From the NCBI GenBank assembly GCA_963697205.1, contig CAVONB010000010.1, forward strand, positions 62,001-126,000: a DNA stretch of 64,000 nt, given 5' to 3'. The notes beneath the pieces are model-generated. The model did not search any database, had not been told where the DNA came from, and worked only from the letters and a program-made list of their open reading frames with translations. The position numbers were made by a program, and so were the translations under genes. This DNA is from CAVONB01 sp963697205 (GTDB lineage Bacteria > Pseudomonadota > Alphaproteobacteria > Rhizobiales > Hyphomicrobiaceae). Of the stretch, positions 43,196-52,370 are shown one piece after another; position 1 is the stretch's first letter; each line of letters starts with the position of its first letter.

Positions 43196-43399
43196 GGATC
43201 GCCCTCCCTGGTGCACCGTTGGTCGGTGCCCGCGTTTATGATGTCGAGTGCTATCCTGTGCCGTCGGCGACTTCGCTGCAAGCCGCACGCACGCCAGCCG
43301 CCTAAGCCGGCCCCCTGCCGACCACGCGGCGGTCTAGGCCGCGAGGGGACCCGGCCGGACGCGGTTGCACAGGGTGCAATCGAAACGCCATGAGGAAGC

Positions 43400-43435
43400 C
43401 CGCCCCCGCGGAGGCGCTGCGCGCCGTGAGCGCAA
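43400..43435. repeat. 36-bp palindromic repeat, copy 3
   Basis: CCGCCCCCGCGGAGGCGCTG starts the copy, and it carries GGCGC-TGC-GCGCC, the hairpin of the copies at 36155 and 36248 with a different loop. It lies 12-48 bp downstream of the bamB stop. Confidence 0.8.
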
Positions 43436-43447
43436 AGAATACAAGCT

Positions 43448-44785
43448 CTAATTGAAAGCCATCAGGCGCGCGTTGGCCGTCAGGATATACATCCGGCCCT
43501 GCGCGACTACAGGGGCGATGTAGACCGCCTGGCCGACGTTCTGTTGGGTCGAGACCTTGCCGGTCGTGGCCTCGACGCCGATGAGATGTCCCTTGGAGGA
43601 GGCCAGCCACAGCCGGTTACCGGCGAGCACAGGGCCCGACCAGCTCTTCGCGCCGGGCAGTTGCGCCGTCCACACGATCTGGCCCTCGCGGCGCGTGATC
43701 GCCAGCAACTGGCCGCTCGTGTCTACGACGAATACGTTGTCGCCGGCGACATACGGCGTCTGTGTGCTCGGCACGTTGAGCGACCACAGCCGCTCGCCCG
43801 TCCGCTGCTGCGTTGCGATCATCCGCCCGCCGTGCCCGACCGCGAACACGGTCCCGCCGTCGATCGCCGGCCGCGCGGCGTCTGACAGCGCGGCAAGCTC
43901 CGAAGTCGTGCGCGTGCGCGCGAGGCTCTCGGTCCACACCGCCGAGCCGTCGGCAACGTTCAGCGCGACGATCTCGCCCGACGGATAGGGAACGACAACG
44001 ATGTCGTTGTCGACCGCCGGGCTCGTCGATGTCAGCAGGCTCGCCGACTGCGGCAGGCCACGAACGTTCCAAAGCTCGCCACCGTCGAGTCCGGACAGGC
44101 AGAAGAACCGCCCCTCCTTGGTGACGACGAACACCCGCTCGCCGGCCGCCGTCGGCGCGGCGCGCACAGGAACACCGAGGTTCTTTTCCCAGATCTTCTT
44201 CCCGGTCTTCGGGTCGATGGCCGCGACCAACCCGAAACCGGACACGGCATAAAGCCGCCCGCCGTCCGCGGCCACACCGCCACCGGAGGCTTCTTTTGCC
44301 CGTTCTCCTTCTGGCACAAGCGACATCGCCCAAAGCGCGCTGCCACCCGATGCCGAGAACGCGCGCACGGTGCCGACCGCGTCGATCGTGTAGACGCGGC
44401 CCTCCGCCACGATCGGGCTCGCCGTCAACCGGCCGGCCGCGCTGGAGCCCTCTCCCGCGCTCGCGGTCCAGGTCTGACGCATGGCGCCGGCAAGCACCAG
44501 GTGCCCCGGCGCGTTGTTCGCCTGGCCGCCAGGCTGGCTCCAGTCCTCGTTGGTGCGGGGCGCGGGCAGGATCACCGGCCGGTCGCCCGAGGCGAGCTCG
44601 CCTGGGACCTTCTCGGCCGCCTGCATGATCGGGATGCGCTTGCCGGGGAGCGGCTGCTGTTTTTCCTTAAACGGATTGAGGTCGCTAACCTTGGGCAGCG
44701 TCGGCCCCTCGGCGCAGCCGGCGACGAGCAACACGGCGGCGATCGCGAGGATCGAGACCCCTGTCCGTTTCGTCGTGCCCGGCAT
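43448..44785 (-). CDS. bamB: Outer-membrane assembly lipoprotein BamB-like (PQQ-like beta-propeller)
   Basis: The 445-residue protein has a lipoprotein signal with LLVAGC (Cys24) and multiple WD/PQQ-type beta-propeller blades (GRVYTIDAVGTVRAFSASGGSALWAM, GRLYAVSGFGLVAAIDPKTGKKIWEK and similar). BamB helps the Bam complex insert beta-barrels into the outer membrane. Start ATG 44785 fits the signal. It is 11 bp downstream of the YfgM-like gene, as usual in Alphaproteobacteria. The 36-bp repeat lies at its 3' end. Confidence 0.93.
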   Translation of the reverse strand: MPGTTKRTGVSILAIAAVLLVAGCAEGPTLPKVSDLNPFKEKQQPLPGKRIPIMQAAEKVPGELASGDRPVILPAPRTNEDWSQPGGQANNAPGHLVLAGAMRQTWTASAGEGSSAAGRLTASPIVAEGRVYTIDAVGTVRAFSASGGSALWAMSLVPEGERAKEASGGGVAADGGRLYAVSGFGLVAAIDPKTGKKIWEKNLGVPVRAAPTAAGERVFVVTKEGRFFCLSGLDGGELWNVRGLPQSASLLTSTSPAVDNDIVVVPYPSGEIVALNVADGSAVWTESLARTRTTSELAALSDAARPAIDGGTVFAVGHGGRMIATQQRTGERLWSLNVPSTQTPYVAGDNVFVVDTSGQLLAITRREGQIVWTAQLPGAKSWSGPVLAGNRLWLASSKGHLIGVEATTGKVSTQQNVGQAVYIAPVVAQGRMYILTANARLMAFN

Positions 44786-44796
44786 CGAGCCACTCC

Positions 44797-45543
44797 CTAT
44801 TGCTTCTTCGCCTCGGTCGGCGCCGGCTGCGGCGCACCGTCAGCCTTGGCCCCGCTGGCTTTGTCGACGGCCTTGCCGCTGGCCATTTCCGCCGCGGCAA
44901 CCTCACTCATCAACACCTGAACGCGCTGGGCCAGTGACGGCGGCACCTTGGGATCCCCGAGCAGCTTCTCAAGCGCCTGTCGGGCCTCCGCGATCTTTCC
45001 CGCCTTCAGCGCCGCCAGTCCCATCAGCTCGTGGGCACTCGCACGGTACGGCGCCAAATCAGCCATAAGCTCGTTCAACCGATTCTGCATCTCCGCGAAG
45101 TCGGCTGTCCCCAGCCGCAACGCAGCAGCCTGCAGTTGTGCGAACGCGCGCAGCATCGGATCGGGCGACGACGTCGCCACCTTTTCGTAGGCGGTAACGG
45201 CCTCCGCGGCCTTGCCGGACTTGGCCAAGGCGCCAGCCTGTCGCAGCCCGGCGAGAATGGCATAGCCCGTGGGCCCGGACTGGGTGATGTCGGCGAAGGC
45301 CTTGATGGCGCCGTCGGTCTTGTTCTCGTCGGCCAGATTGACGGCCGCCTCGAACCGCGCACCAGCCTCCTGTGCAGCCGACACCTTGCGCGCCTCGTTC
45401 CACTTGTAGCCTGCGACACCCAGCACGACGGCGACGGCCGCGCCGATCACCAGCATGCCGTAGCGCTCCCACAGCTTTGCGAACTGCTCGCGCCTGAGTT
45501 CCTCGTCGACTTCCCGGATCAGCGCGTCGTTGTTGTCGACCAT
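44797..45543 (-). CDS. YfgM-like tetratricopeptide protein (SecYEG/Bam-associated)
   Basis: The 248-residue protein has a cytosolic N-terminus (VDNNDALIREVDEELRREQFAKLWERYG), one membrane span (about 30-46, LVIGAAVAVVLGVAGYKW), then periplasmic TPR-like helices and an Ala/Lys-rich tail. That architecture matches YfgM, which bridges SecYEG and periplasmic chaperones and is linked to bamB. The start ATG 45543 gives this form. The next gene, bamB, starts 11 bp downstream. panB lies 166 bp upstream on the same strand. Confidence 0.85.
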   Translation of the reverse strand: MVDNNDALIREVDEELRREQFAKLWERYGMLVIGAAVAVVLGVAGYKWNEARKVSAAQEAGARFEAAVNLADENKTDGAIKAFADITQSGPTGYAILAGLRQAGALAKSGKAAEAVTAYEKVATSSPDPMLRAFAQLQAAALRLGTADFAEMQNRLNELMADLAPYRASAHELMGLAALKAGKIAEARQALEKLLGDPKVPPSLAQRVQVLMSEVAAAEMASGKAVDKASGAKADGAPQPAPTEAKKQ

Positions 45544-45709
45544 TTCGAGCCCCAGCTTCCCGGGCCAGCGGGCCCGGTGATTTCGCTTTCCGGCCGCATG
45601 CATCGGCCGCTTTCGGGGCAACACATAGCGCTGCCCGGTCGCCCCCGCAAACGCAGGCGACCGGCCCCCTTCGCCGAAAACCCGTTTCTGACCGCTCAGT
45701 CGGCCCCTT

Positions 45710-46591
45710 TTAGGGCTTTTTTGCGGCCCCTGCCCCGCGTCCGCCGCGTGCCGGCTTGTCCGCGCCCGCCGCCGGCGCCTTCATCGCGTAGGTGTGCTCC
45801 AGCCCCGGGAACGAGCGGTCGCGTACCGCGTCCGCGTACTGCGAGATCGCGCTCTCGATCGCCGCGCCGATTTTCCCGAATTCCTTTACGAACTTCGGCA
45901 CGCGAGGCGATAGGCCGAGCATGTCCTCCATCACCAGGATCTGGCCGTCGCATGCCGCGGAAGCGCCGATGCCGATCGTCGGGATCGCGACTGCTTTGCT
46001 GATGCGCTCGGCCAGCGGCTCCGCGATGGCCTCCAGAACGACCGAGAACGCGCCGGCCTCGGCCACTGCCACCGCGTCGTCCTCCAGCGCGGCCCACTGG
46101 TCCTTTTCGCGCCCCTGCGCCTTGAAGCCGCCGAGCACGTGGATCGATTGCGGGGTCAACCCGATATGCGCCTGGACCGGAATGCCCCGGTCGACCAAAT
46201 AGCGTATGGTCTCCGCCATGCGCCGGCCGCCCTCCAGCTTGATCGCGCCGCAATCGGTCTCCTTCATGATGCGCGCCGCGTTGCGAAACGCCACCGACGG
46301 GCTTTCCTCATAGGTGCCGAACGGCATGTCGACGACCACCAGGGCCCGCTTCGCCCCGCGCACGACCGCGCGGCCATGCATCATCATCAACTCGAGCGTC
46401 ACCGGCACCGTCGTCTCGTAGCCGTGCATCACCATGCCCAGGCTGTCGCCCACGAGCAGAAAGTCGCAGTAGCGGTCCGCGATGGCGGCGGTGTGGGCGT
46501 GGTAGGCTGTCAGCGATACGATCGGCTCCACGCCCTTCTTGGCGAGGATGTCGGGGGCGGTGATGCGCTTGGCGGGGGCTTGCACGGACAT
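45710..46591 (-). CDS. panB: 3-methyl-2-oxobutanoate hydroxymethyltransferase
   Basis: The 293-residue PanB makes ketopantoate with 5,10-methylenetetrahydrofolate for pantothenate and CoA. Key pieces are SLTAYHAHTAAIADRYCDFLLVGDSLGMVMHG, VVVDMPFGTYEESP, AIKLEGGRRMAETIRYLVDRGIPV and IGIGASAACDGQILVMEDMLG. The last 25 or so residues after TYAMKAPA are a Gly/Ala/Lys-rich extension and not part of the core. The start is ATG 46591. panC and panD are not near. Confidence 0.96.
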   Translation of the reverse strand: MSVQAPAKRITAPDILAKKGVEPIVSLTAYHAHTAAIADRYCDFLLVGDSLGMVMHGYETTVPVTLELMMMHGRAVVRGAKRALVVVDMPFGTYEESPSVAFRNAARIMKETDCGAIKLEGGRRMAETIRYLVDRGIPVQAHIGLTPQSIHVLGGFKAQGREKDQWAALEDDAVAVAEAGAFSVVLEAIAEPLAERISKAVAIPTIGIGASAACDGQILVMEDMLGLSPRVPKFVKEFGKIGAAIESAISQYADAVRDRSFPGLEHTYAMKAPAAGADKPARGGRGAGAAKKP

Positions 46592-46751
46592 CGGGTTTTC
46601 GGCGGCTCCGGCAGGGTGTTCCAGGATCTGGGTGAAGCCGGGACATTACCGTGCTCGACGCGCTCAGGCCACCCTGCTGAGCCGACGTGCTGAACCCTCC
46701 GCCATCAAGCCACCATCAGGCCGCCCGGCAGCCAGAGGAAAGGACGCGGGG

Positions 46752-47219
46752 ATGCGTGAGGAAATATCGAGGCGATTGACCCGCGCGATCTGGCGCCGTC
46801 GCCTCGCGACCTGGGGCCCGGCCCTGGTGCTCGCCGTGATGGGGGCAGCGGCCTATCTGATGGAGCTGAGGGTCGAGCGGATGGACCCCGCCGAAGACGT
46901 CACGACACTCGCCGCCACCGTGCTGTCCGCGCGCCGCCTGCCCTCCAAGGCCAACGTCTCGATCGCCCACCTGCTGACCGATAGCGGCGAGGAGGTTGAT
47001 GCCGACAGCCAGCTTGGCGTGGTCCTGCAACCCACCGAGCGGGTCACGGTGTCCCGCGTCCGCCACGCCTCCGGCAAGGTGTCCTTTCACGTCGTCGCCG
47101 TGCTCGGCCCCGCCGCGCTAGCCGCATCGCGGCTCCTCGCGCATCTCGCGATCCTCGTGCCGCGCACGCTCAGGTCGCGCTGCCTTCCGATTGCAGCATT
47201 TCGCGCAGCGCCGTCTTGA
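46752..47219 (+). CDS. Small single-span membrane protein of unknown function
   Basis: The 155-residue product has one hydrophobic segment (ATWGPALVLAVMGAAAYLM, about residues 18-38) after a basic N-terminus, and then a soluble part (TTLAATVLSARRLPSKANVSIAHLLTDSGEEV...). No known domain is recognised. ATG 46752 is preceded by AAAGGAC. The C-terminal 50 bases overlap the 3' end of the convergent acyl-CoA ligase gene, so one of the ends may be over-called. Function unknown. Confidence 0.6.
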   Translation: MREEISRRLTRAIWRRRLATWGPALVLAVMGAAAYLMELRVERMDPAEDVTTLAATVLSARRLPSKANVSIAHLLTDSGEEVDADSQLGVVLQPTERVTVSRVRHASGKVSFHVVAVLGPAALAASRLLAHLAILVPRTLRSRCLPIAAFRAAPS

Positions 47220-48699
47220 GAATCTTGCCGTAGTTGTTCTTGGGCAGGCCGGAGACGACGCGATAGCCCTTCGGTCGCTTGTAGCGTGCGATATTGTCGA
47301 GGCACATCCGGTCGAGCGCGTCGGCGGTGACGCTTTGGCCCGGCCGCGCCACGACGTAGGCGATCACCTCCTCACCCCACTCCGCATGGGGCCGGCTGAC
47401 CACCGCGCATTCCAGCACCGCCGGGTGCGTCAGCAGCACCTCCTCGATCTCGCGCGGATAGATGTTCGATCCCCCCGAGATGATCATGTCCTTGGAGCGG
47501 TCCTTGATGGTGAGGAAGCCGGCGTCGTCCACGCTACCGAGGTCCCCCGTCCACAGCCAGCCGTCGCGCAGCGCCCGCGCATTGGCTTCCGGATTGTTCC
47601 AGTAGCCCTTCATGATGCAGTCGCTGCGCGTGACGATCTCGCCGATCTCTCCGGTCCGCACCGGCCGGCCCTCCTCGTCCACGATCCGGAACGCGCACCC
47701 CGTCGAGGCGATGCCCGCGCTGCCCAGCCGCGCCTCGTAGTCGGGATGTTCGCTGGCCGCGTGCATCGCCTTGCTGAGCGAGGTGATGGTCATCGGCGCC
47801 TCGCCCTGGCCGTAGAGCTGGTGCAGCTTCGGTCCCCACAACTTGAGCCCCTTCTTGAGGTCGGCGACATACATCGGCGCTCCGCCGTAGGTGATGCACT
47901 TGAGGTTGCGCGTGTCCCGGCTCGCCGCGTCGGGCGCATTGATCAGGCGCACCACCATGGTCGGGGCCGCGAACATCGACACGTTGGCATACCGGCCGAT
48001 CGCGTCGTAGACCGTCGCCGGATCGAAGGAGCCCGGCAGCACGACGTTGTGTGATCCCCGCGCCAGATGCGCCAGCGCCCACATGCCCGAGCCGTGCGAG
48101 ATCGGCGCGGCATGCAGCAGCGTATCGCCCGGCCCCACCGCGTCGACGTCGGCGCAGTAGGCCAGCACCATGAACATCAAGTTGCGGTGCGTGAGTTGAG
48201 CGCCCTTTGGCCGGCCGGTGGTCCCGCTGGTGTAGAAGATCCAGGCCACCGCGTCGGGGTCGCCCGGCTCGCACACGATGCCCTCGCCGCTCGCCAGCGA
48301 GGCATAGTCTGCCGTGCCGGTCACGATCATGGTTGGCCAAATGACGCCGGCCGCCGCCGTCATCGTCTCGGCAAGCTCCGGCGTCGCGATCACCAGGCGC
48401 GCATCGCAGTTCTCCAGGATCCAGGCCATCTCGCGCGGATGCAGCTTGGAGTTCATCGGCACGACGGTCAGTCCCGCGCGCCAACAGGCGTAGATCACCG
48501 GAACGATCTCCGCCGAGTTCTCCATCGCGATGCCGACCCGCGCACCCTGTGTCAGCCCGAACCGGCTGGCCAGTGCGCCGCCCATCCGCGCGATCAGGGT
48601 CTCGAACGCCCCATAGGTGAGGGCTGTCTCCCCGCAGGTCAGCGCCGGAAGCTGCGGCGCAGCAAGCGCCCAGGTGCGCGGTGTCAGCGACAGGTTCAT
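47170..48699 (-). CDS. AMP-binding acyl-CoA synthetase/ligase
   Basis: The 509-residue enzyme has the ANL motifs: FYTSGTTGRPKGAQLTH, LYGQGEAPM, WTGDLGSVDDAGFLTIKDRSKDMIISGGSNIYPREIEEVL and the catalytic lysine in LPKNNYGKILKTALR. It activates a fatty or aromatic acid to acyl-CoA. The ATG 48699 (MNLSLTPRTWALAAP) is the normal start. It is not close to other catabolic genes and is distinct from the ligase at 18379. Substrate unknown. Confidence 0.93.
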   Translation of the reverse strand: MNLSLTPRTWALAAPQLPALTCGETALTYGAFETLIARMGGALASRFGLTQGARVGIAMENSAEIVPVIYACWRAGLTVVPMNSKLHPREMAWILENCDARLVIATPELAETMTAAAGVIWPTMIVTGTADYASLASGEGIVCEPGDPDAVAWIFYTSGTTGRPKGAQLTHRNLMFMVLAYCADVDAVGPGDTLLHAAPISHGSGMWALAHLARGSHNVVLPGSFDPATVYDAIGRYANVSMFAAPTMVVRLINAPDAASRDTRNLKCITYGGAPMYVADLKKGLKLWGPKLHQLYGQGEAPMTITSLSKAMHAASEHPDYEARLGSAGIASTGCAFRIVDEEGRPVRTGEIGEIVTRSDCIMKGYWNNPEANARALRDGWLWTGDLGSVDDAGFLTIKDRSKDMIISGGSNIYPREIEEVLLTHPAVLECAVVSRPHAEWGEEVIAYVVARPGQSVTADALDRMCLDNIARYKRPKGYRVVSGLPKNNYGKILKTALREMLQSEGSAT

Positions 48700-49156
48700 C
48701 GGCGGTCTCCTCGAGGTGTAGGGCGCCTCTCGTATCGCGTGCAGCGCTGAGGCGAGACGGCGCGCCCTCATTGCGAAAAAGAGTGCCATCGGCGGTATCG
48801 GTGAGCAAGCGCGCGCGGCGGTGATGTTGCGTCACGCGGTCGTCGCTGGTGGTGCGCTAGCGTCCGCGATCGTGCATGTGCGCGTGCGTCGGCACATGTC
48901 AGAGACGGCCGAACAGCACTTCTCGTTGCTGTGAGTCAGTGCAGTGCGTTGTGCATTTCAGATGAAAGCGTTAATGCGCCAAGACGTCCAAGACCATGTT
49001 TCAACGCGATTTTTGATGCATCGATGCAACACTAAAGGCCGTATTGGCGGAAAAATACGTCTGCGAATTGCTTTTGCTATCAACAAATCCGTGGATATTG
49101 CTCATGTTTTTTTGTGTTCGAACTGATTCGGACATTTTCCAGAGGGAGAACGACAA
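48700..49156. promoter_or_regulatory. Long intergenic region upstream of the histone-like gene
   Basis: The 457-bp spacer becomes clearly AT-rich from about 48930 to 49140, unlike the rest of the window. It holds a perfect 12-bp palindrome TGCATCGATGCA (49017-49028) and T-rich runs (GTTTTTTTGTG near 49106). The promoter of the histone-like gene should be here, and GAGGGAGA is its ribosome site. No gene is supported. Confidence 0.5.
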
Positions 49157-49432
49157 ATGGCTAAGTCTGTGATGAAGAAGACGGTCCGCAAGGCCAAGGC
49201 CCCCGCGAAGCGCAAGGTTGCTGCCAAGCGCAAGACGGTTGCCAAGCGCAAGGTCGCGGCCAAGAAGGTCACGCGCAAGGTCGTGAAGGCTGCGAAGCCG
49301 GCGGCTCGCAAGACCTCCGCGAAGCGCCCGGCGGCCCGCAAGACCGCGGCCCGCAAGACCGCGGCTCGCAAGCCCGCAGCTCGTAAGCCTGCTGCGCGCC
49401 GCAAGGCTACCCGCAAGCCGCGGGCAGCGTGA
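49157..49432 (+). CDS. Histone H1-like (KAAK/Hc1-type) DNA-binding protein
   Basis: The 91-residue protein is almost entirely Lys, Arg, Ala, Val, Pro and Thr. Its C-terminal half repeats the pentad Lys-(Thr/Pro)-Ala-Ala-Arg four times or so. Such eukaryotic H1-tail-like proteins occur in many Alphaproteobacteria and bind DNA or RNA nonspecifically. GGGAGAACGACAA lies before ATG 49157. A strong terminator follows at 49509, so it is a single-gene unit. The repeat means length may vary between strains. Confidence 0.92.
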   Translation: MAKSVMKKTVRKAKAPAKRKVAAKRKTVAKRKVAAKKVTRKVVKAAKPAARKTSAKRPAARKTAARKTAARKPAARKPAARRKATRKPRAA

Positions 49433-49508
49433 ACTGGCCTGCGCGCTCGGTTGGGCACCGAGCCGCGCAGCCTGCACGCGGGGCCATCCGGCCCTGGCCG
49501 TAAGGATT

Positions 49509-49552
49509 GAAGACCGGAGATAGCGCGACGCGTCTCCGGTCTTCGCGTTTTT
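49509..49552 (+). terminator. Rho-independent terminator of the histone-like gene
   Basis: A perfect 12-bp stem (GAAGACCGGAGA, 49509-49520, with TCTCCGGTCTTC, 49533-49544) with a 12-base loop is followed by GCG and TTTTT (49548-49552). Confidence 0.93.
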
Positions 49553-49882
49553 GGGGCCTGCCGACCCCCGGACATGCCCCCTAAAGTCGTCCCCGGACAG
49601 GGGCTGCAATTGCGCACCCGAACATCGTAATGGCTAACATCGTTTCGATAATAGAACGTCCGAAACGGCACCCTCATTCCCGTCGGAAATTAATCTCCCG
49701 TTTCGCTCGTTAATCTTTTGTTAACCGGATATGGCGGAATAGACAACTCGAGCCCGGATGTCCGATTTCAAGCGCTCCGGTTGCCATTGACGGCCGCGGG
49801 GGCTTGAGCCCCGATCTGCGGGGCGAGCGACCTGCCCGCCCCCGAAGCGGAGCCCGACCATGGCCCCGACCCAAGGCCCGGA
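49553..49882. other. Intergenic region between the terminator and maeB
   Basis: These 330 bases lie 3' of both the histone-like gene and maeB (convergent). The middle (49620-49740) is AT-richer. I see no gene and no T-run terminator for maeB. The stretch near 49790-49830 (GGCCGCGGGGGCTTGAGCCC) has weak dyad symmetry. Confidence 0.4.
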
Positions 49883-52156
49883 TCAGCGCCCCACGTCGTA
49901 GGCCGCCAGCGCCGCCATATTGACGACGTCGCTGTCGCGCGCGCCCAGCGAGCAGATCTGTACGGGGTGGCTCAAGCCCACCAGCAGCGGCCCGATCACG
50001 GTCGCCCCGCCGAGCTCCGACAGCATCTTGGTGGAGATCGATGCCGCGTGGAACGCCGGCATGATCAGCACGTTGGCCGCGTCCGTCAGTCGGCAGAACG
50101 GGTATTGCTCGCGCATCAGGTCGCGGTTCAGGGCGACGTCGGCGGCGATGTCGCCGTCGTATTCGAACGGCGCGCCCCGCTGGTCGAGGATCTCCACCGC
50201 GCCCCGCATCTGGTCGGAGCGCTCCCCGCGCGGCTGCCCGAAGGTGGAGTAGGCGAGCATGGCCACCCGCGGCTCGATGCCGAAGTTGCGCGCCACCCGC
50301 GCCGCCTCCATCGCGATATCCGCGAGCTGTTCCGCGGTCGGCATGTCGGTGACGCTGGTATCGGCGATCAGCACCGCGCGTCCGCGGCACAAGGCCAGCG
50401 TCACCCCGATGGCATGGTGGCCGGGCTTGGCGTCGAGCACCTTGCGCACGTCTTGGTAGATGCCGGTCCAGTTGCGCGTCACGCCCGAGACCATGGCGTC
50501 GGCATAGCCGTGCGCCACCATCAGCGCCGCGAACACGTTTCGCTCGTTCATCACCAGCCGCTGGCAGTCACGCCGCAGATACCCTTGCCGCTGCAGGCGA
50601 GCGTACAGGTAATCCGTAAACTCCTCCGTGTAGCGCGAGTTGCGCGTGTCACAGAGCTCGAACTCCGGGCGCATCGTCAGGCCGTAGGTCTTGAAGTTCT
50701 CCGTTACGATCGAGGCCGTCCCGATTAGGATCGGTGTACCGAAGCCGTTCTGGAAATAGGTGTTGGCCGCGCGCGCCACGGCCGCCTCCTCGCCTTCCGC
50801 GAACACGATCCGTTTCGGCTCGTGGCGCACTTTTTCGAAGGTCGACTGCAGCCAGCCGACCACCGGGTCGAGCCGGCCCGCGAGCCGTCCAACGTAGCCA
50901 TCCATGTCCACGATCGGCCGCCGCGCGACGCCTGAGTCCATCGCCGCCTTCGCGACCGCGGGCGGCACGTGGGTCAACAGCCGCGGATCGAACGGCGCCG
51001 GGATGATGTAGCCGGGGCCGAACATCGGCCGGCGGCCGTGGAACGCTGCGGCCACCTGATCGGGCACTTCCGCGCGCGCGAGTTCGGCCAGCGCGTGCGC
51101 CGCCGCGATCTTCATCTCGTCGTTGATGGTCGACGCCTGCACGTCGAGTGCACCCCGGAAGATGAACGGGAAGCCGAGCACATTGTTGATCTGGTTGGGG
51201 TAGTCCGAGCGCCCGGTCGCGATGATCGCGTCCGAGCGCACCGACAGGACGTCTTCCGGCGTGATCTCCGGGTCCGGGTTCGCCATCGCGAAGATGATCG
51301 GCTTGTCGGCCATGGAGGCGACCATGTCCTTGGTCACGGCGTCTTTCACCGACAACCCGAAGAACACGTCGGCGCCCTTCAGCGCGTCGGCGAGCGTGCG
51401 GGCCTTGGTGTTGGCCGCGAACGCCGACTTCCACTGGTTCATGCCGTCCTTGCGGCCCTGGTAGATCACGCCCTTGGTGTCGCAGAAGATGATGTTGGAG
51501 CGCTGCATGCCGAGCTTCAGCATCAGCTCCAGGCACGCGATGCCCGCCGCGCCGGCCCCGTTCACCACCAGCTTGCAGGTCGCCATCTCGCGGCCGGTCA
51601 ACTCCAGCGCGTTGATTAGGCCTGCCGCCGCGATGATCGCGGTCCCGTGCTGGTCGTCATGGAACACCGGTATGTCCATGAGCTCCTTCAGCTTCTCCTC
51701 GATGATGAAGCAGTCCGGTGCCTTGATGTCTTCCAGGTTGATGCCGCCGAAAGAGGGTCCGAGGTAGCGCACGCAGTTGATGACCGCGTCCGGGTCCTCG
51801 GTGTCGACCAGCAGATCGATCCCGTCGATGTCGGCGAACCGCTTGAACAGCGCCCCCTTGCCCTCCATCACCGGCTTGGCCGCCAGCGCGCCGAGGTTGC
51901 CCAGGCCCAGGATGGCCGTGCCGTTGGACACCACGGCGACGAGGTTGCCCTTGTTCGTGTAGTCGTAGGCGAGTTGCTTGTTCTCGGCGATGGCGAGCAC
52001 CGGAACGGCAACGCCGGGCGAGTAGGCCAGCGACAGGTCGCGCGTCGTCGTCAGCGGCTTGGTCGGGGTGATTTCGAGCTTGCCCGGCTTGCCGCGCGAA
52101 TGAAACTGCAGGGCTTCCTGCTCCGTGAAGCGGGCAGCCGTAAACTTCGTGACCAT
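49883..52156 (-). CDS. maeB: NADP-dependent malic enzyme (MaeB type, with phosphotransacetylase-like domain)
   Basis: The 757-residue enzyme converts malate to pyruvate and CO2 with NADP. Residues about 1-430 are the malic enzyme (LSLAYSPGVAVPVLAI, FKRFADIDGIDLLVDTEDPDAVINCV, HDDQHGTAIIAAAGL, VVNGAGAAGIACLELML), and 430-757 resemble phosphotransacetylase (FAEGEEAAVARAANTYF, TDMPTAEQLADIAMEAARVARNFG), a regulatory domain in this type. I start at ATG 52156 (MVTKFTAARF), although the frame is open to 52654. It diverges from mutS across 214 bp, as in many Rhizobiales. Confidence 0.97.
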   Translation of the reverse strand: MVTKFTAARFTEQEALQFHSRGKPGKLEITPTKPLTTTRDLSLAYSPGVAVPVLAIAENKQLAYDYTNKGNLVAVVSNGTAILGLGNLGALAAKPVMEGKGALFKRFADIDGIDLLVDTEDPDAVINCVRYLGPSFGGINLEDIKAPDCFIIEEKLKELMDIPVFHDDQHGTAIIAAAGLINALELTGREMATCKLVVNGAGAAGIACLELMLKLGMQRSNIIFCDTKGVIYQGRKDGMNQWKSAFAANTKARTLADALKGADVFFGLSVKDAVTKDMVASMADKPIIFAMANPDPEITPEDVLSVRSDAIIATGRSDYPNQINNVLGFPFIFRGALDVQASTINDEMKIAAAHALAELARAEVPDQVAAAFHGRRPMFGPGYIIPAPFDPRLLTHVPPAVAKAAMDSGVARRPIVDMDGYVGRLAGRLDPVVGWLQSTFEKVRHEPKRIVFAEGEEAAVARAANTYFQNGFGTPILIGTASIVTENFKTYGLTMRPEFELCDTRNSRYTEEFTDYLYARLQRQGYLRRDCQRLVMNERNVFAALMVAHGYADAMVSGVTRNWTGIYQDVRKVLDAKPGHHAIGVTLALCRGRAVLIADTSVTDMPTAEQLADIAMEAARVARNFGIEPRVAMLAYSTFGQPRGERSDQMRGAVEILDQRGAPFEYDGDIAADVALNRDLMREQYPFCRLTDAANVLIMPAFHAASISTKMLSELGGATVIGPLLVGLSHPVQICSLGARDSDVVNMAALAAYDVGR

Positions 52157-52370
52157 ACGTAAACTCGATCGACTGATGGACTGTGGCGGGTCGGGCCGGC
52201 GCCGCCGAATGCGCGCCTGTCCCCCGGTGTTCACGATAGGAGCCGCCCTCGCAGCGCACAACCAGCGTTTCGTCGTAGCCGCGCGCCGCTGAACCCGCTG
52301 GCCCGGTCGGCATTCCCTCTGGCGCGCCTTCGCGCTATGGCTGTGCGGCGAAAGCGAAGGGCGAGGCAGG

